DNA of 64,000 nucleotides from JBBDRJ01 sp963766295. Its GTDB lineage: Bacteria; Actinomycetota; JAICYB01. Position 1 is the stretch's first letter, and every line of letters begins with the position of its first letter. The stretch is taken from assembly GCA_963766295.1 (NCBI GenBank), contig CAVXYW010000001.1, positions 186,001 through 250,000 on the forward strand, read 5' to 3'. A program made the position numbers and the translations under genes. A model generated the notes under the pieces. It had not been told where the DNA came from and did not search any database. It worked only from the letters and a program-made list of their open reading frames with translations. Shown piece after piece: positions 59,202 through 64,000 of the stretch.

Positions 59202-59440
59202 GCGTTACGCAGCACCCGGACGAGCAATAGAAGGACGATCGCTCCGACCGTCGCGCTGATCACCTGTGCGACCTCGTGCAGCCCGAGGGCGCGAAAGATG
59301 TATCCGCCGATGACGGCTCCCATGATTCCGATAACGAGATAAGCCAAACAGCCCCGCAACCGGGTCCGTCCTCTTACGAGGATGCTGGCTATCCAGCCCG
59401 CCACGAAACCGACGAGCAGGAACCGGATCAACTCGCGCAT
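59198..59440 (-). CDS. GlsB/YeaQ/YmgE-family membrane protein
   Basis: An 80-residue protein with three helices and the transglycosylase-associated signature FLLVGFVAGWIASILVRG and GCLAYLVIGIMGAVIGGYIF. Members are general stress-related membrane proteins of unknown mechanism. The ATG at 59440 gives the typical N-terminus; 59452 is possible. Its stop overlaps by 4 bp the convergent PPOX gene. Confidence 0.85.
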   Translation of the reverse strand: MRELIRFLLVGFVAGWIASILVRGRTRLRGCLAYLVIGIMGAVIGGYIFRALGLHEVAQVISATVGAIVLLLLVRVLRNA

Positions 59441-59450
59441 GATGCTCAGC

Positions 59451-60134
59451 ATGCCCGAGATGGGTGCCCTCATCGCCAAGGGCCGCGCAGCCGACGTTTA
59501 CGAATACGGAGAGGGACGGGTGCTGCGCCGATACCGCACCGACTACGACTGCGCGTACGAAGCCAAGGTGATGCGCCACGTGCACGAACACTCCTACCCC
59601 ATCCCCGAGGTGTACGAAGCCGAGGGCCGGGACATCGTTATGGAGCGGTTGGACGGACAGACGATGCTCGCGGATTTCTCGCGAAGGCCCTGGTTGCTTT
59701 ACAAACATGGCGCCACACTCGCCCGTCTCCTGAAGCAGCTCCATGAGATTCCGGCTCCCGATTGGCTGAACCCCAAGCACGCTGGAGAAGGGACCACGCT
59801 CGTCCATCTGGATCTGCATCCCGACAACGTGATGCTCACGCCGAATGGGCCGGTCGTGATCGACTGGTCCAACGCGGGGTGCGGAGTACCCGAAGCCGAG
59901 GTCGCCGACCTTTGGCTGATCATGTCGTGCGCCAATCCGGACGTTGGTCGGCTCGAGCGGTTCCTTATCAAGGTCGGCCGCGGACTGTTCGCTCGAAGCG
60001 TCATCAGGCACTTCGACCGAGATGCGATACGCCGTCGCTTGGAACTGGCCGCCGACTACCGCCTCCGCGATCGCAACATGACCGAGGTGGAGCGGGAGAG
60101 GATCCGAAGCTTCGTCAAGGAGTGGAAGCTCTAG
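59451..60134 (+). CDS. Small APH/choline-kinase-fold protein
   Basis: A 227-residue kinase-fold protein: IAKGRAADVYEYGEGRVLRRY is the nucleotide-binding hairpin, HLDLHPDNVML the Brenner motif and VVIDWSNAGCG the metal motif. Compact relatives phosphorylate small alcohols or aminosugars; the substrate here is unknown. Start ATG lies 10 bp from the divergent GlsB start; an ATG at 59460 is an alternative. Confidence 0.85.
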   Translation: MPEMGALIAKGRAADVYEYGEGRVLRRYRTDYDCAYEAKVMRHVHEHSYPIPEVYEAEGRDIVMERLDGQTMLADFSRRPWLLYKHGATLARLLKQLHEIPAPDWLNPKHAGEGTTLVHLDLHPDNVMLTPNGPVVIDWSNAGCGVPEAEVADLWLIMSCANPDVGRLERFLIKVGRGLFARSVIRHFDRDAIRRRLELAADYRLRDRNMTEVERERIRSFVKEWKL

Positions 60135-60144
60135 GGAAACTTTG

Positions 60145-61053
60145 CTACTTCAGGACGATCTCCATGCCTTCGTGCGCGAGCTCCGGCGCGTCGTTGGCAG
60201 AGCCCCACAGCTCCTTCGCTCGCTTCAGGTGCACGTCCAGTTCTTCATCCGAGTGCGCAGGGTCGTGGTGGAAGAGCACGAGGTTTCGGACTTTGGTCAT
60301 CAGCCCAAATGAAACGGTGTGGGCGATGCTCGAATGCCCCCAGGCTCGATGGTTCGGGTACTCGTCCTCCGTGTACTGGGAGTCGTGGAACAAAAGATCG
60401 GCTCCGTGGGCGACGGAGAAGCCCGAAACCCATTCCGGTTCCACCGTTTCGAGGTCCTGTCCCAGCGCCGGCTCGTGGTCCGGGATGTAGGCGAAGGAGC
60501 GTCCGTTCTCCTCGATCCTGAACGCGACGGTGGAGCCGCGGTGCGCCACGGGTTGCACAAGGATTCGCGCGCTTCCGATCTGCAGCTCCTCTTCGGGAAC
60601 GTCGTGGTAGATCGGACGACACGGCACGTCGGCAAGATGCACCGGGAAGAGCGGTGGCGACATCAACGTCGCGATCCGGTCTTGGAGTGAGCGAAGTGGC
60701 GATGGAGGGCCCCATACATGCAGCTCGACGTCCGGGTTCCAAAGAGCGGAGAAGAATCCGATCCCTTCGACGTGATCTAGATGAAGGTGACTCAGGAAGA
60801 GATTGATCTTCTTGATCGGTTCGACCGGAGCCAGCCGGCCGTCATGGGTGGGGTGAGGGTCCGGCTGGGCCTTGCCCGTGCTCATTCCGGCGATGTGCCG
60901 TCCGAGGTCGCGGATCCCCGTACCGGCGTCGAGGATGATCAGCTCGCCGTCCTCTAGCCGAACTTCGACGCTCGAGGTGTTGCCGCCGTACTTGACCGTG
61001 CTCGGGCCGGGTGAGGCGAGCGATCCGCGGCAACCCCAGATTCGGATTCGCAC
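60145..61053 (-). CDS. MBL-fold metallo-hydrolase (PhnP/phosphodiesterase-like)
   Basis: A 302-residue metallo-beta-lactamase-fold protein. WGCRGSLASPGPSTVKYGGNTSS is the N-terminal signature of a group that includes phosphodiesterases, SHLHLDHVEG the HxHxDH zinc motif, and HDSQYTEDEY and the GHSSI His complete the site. A cyclic-nucleotide or phospho-substrate is possible (inference). GTG start one base after the PAS gene's stop, so the pair is an operon. Confidence 0.85.
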   Translation of the reverse strand: MRIRIWGCRGSLASPGPSTVKYGGNTSSVEVRLEDGELIILDAGTGIRDLGRHIAGMSTGKAQPDPHPTHDGRLAPVEPIKKINLFLSHLHLDHVEGIGFFSALWNPDVELHVWGPPSPLRSLQDRIATLMSPPLFPVHLADVPCRPIYHDVPEEELQIGSARILVQPVAHRGSTVAFRIEENGRSFAYIPDHEPALGQDLETVEPEWVSGFSVAHGADLLFHDSQYTEDEYPNHRAWGHSSIAHTVSFGLMTKVRNLVLFHHDPAHSDEELDVHLKRAKELWGSANDAPELAHEGMEIVLK

Positions 61054-61054
61054 G

Positions 61055-61459
61055 CTATCCGTTGTCCTCCAACTGCCAGAAGACGGAAACGGCGCCGCAG
61101 AACTCTCCGCCGCGTCCTATCAACGGATAAGCCGTGACGGCGATCTTGCGCTTAACACCGTCCAACCCGGTGATCCGAAGTTCACGATGCGCGGGGATGT
61201 GTTTGGTCAACGCGATGGCCGAGGGCAGCTCGGATACATCGACAGGGCTCCCGTCGAGATCACAGGGCGCGAACTGAGGGAGCTCGGCGAGCCTGCCCAC
61301 GCCGATCTCGCGCTCAGGACTTCCGACGATGGCTTGAACGTGTTCGTTGTAATAGACGAGCTCCCCCTCCTCGTCCCAAATCCACATGGGCGTCGCGACG
61401 TTAACCGCGAGCTCCCTTGCAAGAATCAGCGCGACATTCCGTTGTCGCACCGCACCCAT
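61055..61459 (-). CDS. PAS domain protein
   Basis: A 134-residue single PAS domain: TPMWIWDEEGELVYYNEHVQAIVG, then ITGLDGVKRKIAVTAYPLIGRGGEFCGAVSVFWQL. No output domain is fused. With the adjoining metallo-hydrolase it may form a sensor-effector pair. TAGGCT 8 nt before the ATG supports the start at 61459; a TTG at 61483 is alternative. Confidence 0.82.
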   Translation of the reverse strand: MGAVRQRNVALILARELAVNVATPMWIWDEEGELVYYNEHVQAIVGSPEREIGVGRLAELPQFAPCDLDGSPVDVSELPSAIALTKHIPAHRELRITGLDGVKRKIAVTAYPLIGRGGEFCGAVSVFWQLEDNG

Positions 61460-61506
61460 AACGGGTGAGCCTACTCCCATCAAGACGCACTTTGGAGTGG
61501 TCCCAA

Positions 61507-61522
61507 TGTGAACTTGGTCACA
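61507..61522. promoter_or_regulatory. CRP-type cAMP receptor protein site
   Basis: TGTGAACTTGGTCACA: perfect TGTGA-N6-TCACA, the consensus of CRP-family regulators. It lies 47 bp before the PAS gene start and 99 bp before the cyclophilin start. Two adenylate cyclases are in the same window, but the regulator itself is not. Confidence 0.55.
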
Positions 61523-61621
61523 CCAACCAGGACGCTCGCTCCAGCAAGCAGCGCCTCAAAGCGGAGTAGCCGCCTCGGGACGCATGCGGCTCGGGAAGTA
61601 TCTGGTAAACACTTCCCAGCC

Positions 61622-62428
61622 ATGTCGAGCCGATCGGAGAAGCGTGCCAGGCAGAAGGAGCGCCGGCATGCCCGCCAAGCCGAGGTGCAGTCCTATCTAC
61701 GGCGGCGCCGCCGCCAAAGATTGGGGATCCTGCTCGGATCCCTCGCCGCCGTAGCCGCGATAGTTCTTGCGGTTCTCTACGTCATGCGTACCCCCTCAAC
61801 ACCGGAGGCCACCCCGGGTCCCAGCGGTGAAGACGGCCTCATAACCGTCCCGATTCAGCGCAACGTCGCCTGCGGCGCGGAAGTACCGGAGACGGCAGGA
61901 TCGAAGAAGAAGCAGTACGGCAGCGCCGAAGACCAGAAGCTCGATCCGGACAAGAGCTACACGCTAAAGCTGGAAACGTCCTGCGGAGACATCGAGGTCG
62001 ATCTCGATGTCGAGCGGGCCCCGCTCACCTCAAACTCTGTGGCTTTCCTTGTCCGAGAGAAGTTCTACGACGGAACCTTCTTCCATCGTTTGGCCCCCGA
62101 GTTCGTCATTCAGGGCGGCGACCTCACCGGCCAAGGCTCGGGAGGCTCGGGTTATAAGGTTCAAGAGGACCCGCCCGAAGACCTCACTTACGACGAGGGC
62201 GTCGTGGCCATGGCGAAGGGAGGCATCGAGGTCCCCGGTACTTCCGGATCGCAATTCTTCATCGTTTCCGGACCTAAGGGACAGAATCTGCAGCCCGACT
62301 ACGCAGTACTCGGAAAAGTCACGAAGGGCATGGACGTGGTCGCCAAGATCATGCAAACCGCTATTGCGGACATGCAGCCACCCAGCGCCTACACCTACGT
62401 CGAACGCGCAACGATCGTCGAGGAATAG
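61622..62428 (+). CDS. Membrane-anchored cyclophilin-type peptidyl-prolyl isomerase
   Basis: A 268-residue protein: a highly basic N-terminus (RSEKRARQKERRHARQ), one membrane helix (LGILLGSLAAVAAIVLAVLYV), a linker, and an extracytoplasmic cyclophilin domain (CGDIEVDLDVERAPLTSNSVAFLVREKFYDGTFFHRL; FVIQGGD; GTSGSQFFIVSG). Helps fold exported proteins. The start ATG after the basic stretch is clear. The CRP-type site lies upstream. Confidence 0.9.
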   Translation: MSSRSEKRARQKERRHARQAEVQSYLRRRRRQRLGILLGSLAAVAAIVLAVLYVMRTPSTPEATPGPSGEDGLITVPIQRNVACGAEVPETAGSKKKQYGSAEDQKLDPDKSYTLKLETSCGDIEVDLDVERAPLTSNSVAFLVREKFYDGTFFHRLAPEFVIQGGDLTGQGSGGSGYKVQEDPPEDLTYDEGVVAMAKGGIEVPGTSGSQFFIVSGPKGQNLQPDYAVLGKVTKGMDVVAKIMQTAIADMQPPSAYTYVERATIVEE

Positions 62429-62432
62429 CTCG

Positions 62433-63266
62433 TTGCCCACTGCGAACGCGAATGGGGTTCGCATCCAGATACACCATCTTGGCGGGACCGGGCCTCCACT
62501 CGTATGCGTACATGCGACCGGTTTCCACGGACGAGTTTGGGAACCATTCGTACCGAGGCTGCGAGAACACTTTTCGATCGTCTCGTTCGATCAGCGAGGA
62601 CACGGCGATTCGGACAAGCCGGCCGACGGATACGAGTGGCCGAAGTTCGGGGACGACGTCCTTGCCGTGATCGAAGAGCTGGAGCTCCAACGACCGGTTG
62701 GTATCGGACATTCAGCGGGGGCAGCCGCGCTCGTTCTGGCCGAAACCAAGCGTCCAGGCTCTTTCTCGAAGCTCGTGCTCATGGATCCGGTAACACCGGA
62801 GCCCGACATCGGCGCGTTCATGGCATCCGGTGAGAACCCGATGTCGGATCAAGCGCGCCGGCGTCGAGCCATCTGGGACTCGGCCGACGAGATGGTTCGG
62901 CGTCTAAAGCAAGGCAGTCCACTCGCCTCTTGGAAAGAGGAGTTCCTTCGCGCTTACGTCACCTATGGAACGCAACCGCGCGAGGACGGAACCGTCGAGC
63001 TCAAGTGCCCGCCCGATGTCGAGGCGCAGATCTATCAGATGGGAGGCCGACACGACGGGTGGGACCGGCTGGCCGACATCGATCCTCCGACACTGCTGCT
63101 CACCGGAGACGACTCCCCCATGTGGTTCGGTGAGCGCTCCTCGCAGGCATCGGAGCGATTGCGCAACGGACACGGCGAAGTAGTGCACGGCGGACACTTC
63201 TTCCCGATGGAGAATCCGGACGAAACACTCGACCGCATTTTGGCCTTCCTGACAACAACGACTTAG
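62433..63266 (+). CDS. Alpha/beta hydrolase
   Basis: A 277-residue hydrolase: CVHATGFHGRVWEPFV (oxyanion), FDQRGHGDSDKP, nucleophile elbow GIGHSAGAAAL, Asp in LTGDDSPMW and His in VHGGHFFPMENP. Likely an esterase or epoxide-hydrolase relative. No ATG gives the full N-terminus; the TTG at 62433, 4 bp after the cyclophilin stop, is the best start and implies cotranscription. Confidence 0.85.
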   Translation: MPTANANGVRIQIHHLGGTGPPLVCVHATGFHGRVWEPFVPRLREHFSIVSFDQRGHGDSDKPADGYEWPKFGDDVLAVIEELELQRPVGIGHSAGAAALVLAETKRPGSFSKLVLMDPVTPEPDIGAFMASGENPMSDQARRRRAIWDSADEMVRRLKQGSPLASWKEEFLRAYVTYGTQPREDGTVELKCPPDVEAQIYQMGGRHDGWDRLADIDPPTLLLTGDDSPMWFGERSSQASERLRNGHGEVVHGGHFFPMENPDETLDRILAFLTTTT

Positions 63267-63299
63267 CCTGGCGCCGTCAGTCGATCCAGGAGGTATCCG

Positions 63300-64000
63300 G
63301 TGAAGGTTGTTTGCGTTCTATACGACGATCCCGTCGACGGTTACCCGCCGCAATATGCGCGGGACGACATACCAAGGATCGAGGGTTACCACGGAGGCCA
63401 GACGGCCCCGACCCCTGCATCGCTCGACTTCAATCCCGGCGAACTCCTTGGGTGCGTCTCCGGTGCGCTCGGACTGCGCAAGTTCCTCGAGGAGCTTGGC
63501 CATACCCTCGTCGTGACATCGGACAAGGACGGAGACGACTCCGAACTCGATCGCAACCTTCCCGACGCCGACGTCGTGATCTCTCAGCCCTTCTGGCCGG
63601 CATACATGACGGCCGAACGCTTCGCCAAGGCGCCGAACCTGAAACTGGTGATTACTGCTGGCATCGGATCCGACCACACCGACCTTCAGGCGGCCATCGA
63701 ACGGGGTGTCACGGTGGCGGAGGTGACGTACTCGAACTCGATAAGCGTTTCCGAACACGTCGTGATGATGATCCTCGGGTTGGTGCGTAACTACCTACCG
63801 CAGCATCAGATCGCGCGGGACGGCGGCTGGAATATCGCCGATGCTGTGACACGTTCCTACGACCTCGAAGGTATGCAGGTCGGCACAGTTGCCGCAGGAC
63901 GGATCGGCTCAGCCGTTCTTCGTCGCCTCAAGCCGTTCGAAGTCGGACTGCACTACACAGACCGTCATCGCCTTCCAAAAGATGTCGAGGACGAGCTCGG
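63300..64000 (+). CDS. fdh: NAD-dependent formate dehydrogenase, 3' end cut by window edge
   Basis: D-2-hydroxyacid-dehydrogenase-fold enzyme; 233 residues are visible. VVCVLYDDPVDGYPPQYARDD, GYHGGQTAPTPASLDFNPGELLG, ISQPFWPAYMT (substrate loop with the conserved Pro-Phe-Trp) and TAGIGSDHTDL match NAD formate dehydrogenases such as the Mycobacterium vaccae and Pseudomonas enzymes from memory. It oxidises formate to CO2. GTG start after AGGAGG. With mscR it could complete formaldehyde oxidation. Confidence 0.92.
   Translation, partial: MKVVCVLYDDPVDGYPPQYARDDIPRIEGYHGGQTAPTPASLDFNPGELLGCVSGALGLRKFLEELGHTLVVTSDKDGDDSELDRNLPDADVVISQPFWPAYMTAERFAKAPNLKLVITAGIGSDHTDLQAAIERGVTVAEVTYSNSISVSEHVVMMILGLVRNYLPQHQIARDGGWNIADAVTRSYDLEGMQVGTVAAGRIGSAVLRRLKPFEVGLHYTDRHRLPKDVEDEL

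Overview
The window is high-GC actinobacterial chromosome, probably from an uncultivated or little-studied lineage of Actinomycetota. Three things point there. A mycothiol synthase (mshD) and an S-(hydroxymethyl)mycothiol dehydrogenase (mscR) imply mycothiol. LLM-class and PPOX-class proteins imply F420. Many genes look leaderless, with a TANNNT box 5-9 nt before an ATG or GTG start. I found no tRNA, rRNA, CRISPR array, insertion sequence or phage gene, and no gene-free stretch longer than about 250 bp. The assignment to phylum is inference.

Region 1 (1-17.65 kb) is an acyl-CoA/steroid-like catabolic block. It holds three acyl-CoA dehydrogenases, an enoyl-CoA hydratase, an acyl-CoA ligase, a cytochrome P450, an Rv3520c-like F420 oxidoreductase, two DUF35 proteins and two cysteine-less thiolase homologues. 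The content recalls the Rv3515c-Rv3523 part of the M. tuberculosis cholesterol region. The same palindromic operator (CTGACG-N3-CGTCAG) sits before two of the dehydrogenase genes. Inside the block, two 495-residue membrane adenylate cyclases flank a MarR-MFS pair.

Region 2 (17.65-24.2 kb) has a Zur-controlled zinc importer (znuABC, zur). Next comes an ArsR-SdpI-ArfB operon ending in a striking fusion of a site-2 protease, CBS domains, a PDZ domain and a Lon-type serine protease. Region 3 (24.2-36 kb) mixes a fused E1 2-oxoacid dehydrogenase, kinase-like proteins, an amidase, an ArsR-SRPBCC pair divergent from clpP with paired operators, endonuclease IV, a pore-loop membrane protein and mshD.

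Region 4 (36-42.7 kb) is a metal and cobalamin island. It contains a NicO-type Ni/Co transporter, a Nur-like Fur regulator with a Nur-type box, and a cobalamin riboswitch. The riboswitch controls two translationally coupled surface proteins that look like a split intrinsic factor/transcobalamin. A DtxR-multicopper oxidase-ZIP operon follows. Between 33.6 and 42.3 kb, four genes carry seven single-base indels, four of them extra bases in G/C homopolymer runs, so either decay or residual sequencing error is concentrated there.

Region 5 (42.7-64 kb) is mostly housekeeping and peripheral metabolism: a YchF-like GTPase, leucine-type dehydrogenase, mscR, MpaB-like oxygenase, NlpC/P60 and SpoIID cell-wall proteins, PAC2, a MarP-like protease, a GH38 alpha-mannosidase, a HAD phosphatase, a membrane cyclophilin and the start of an NAD formate dehydrogenase. 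A perfect CRP-type site (TGTGA-N6-TCACA) lies before the cyclophilin gene, which fits with the two cyclases. The formate dehydrogenase and mscR could together take formaldehyde to CO2.
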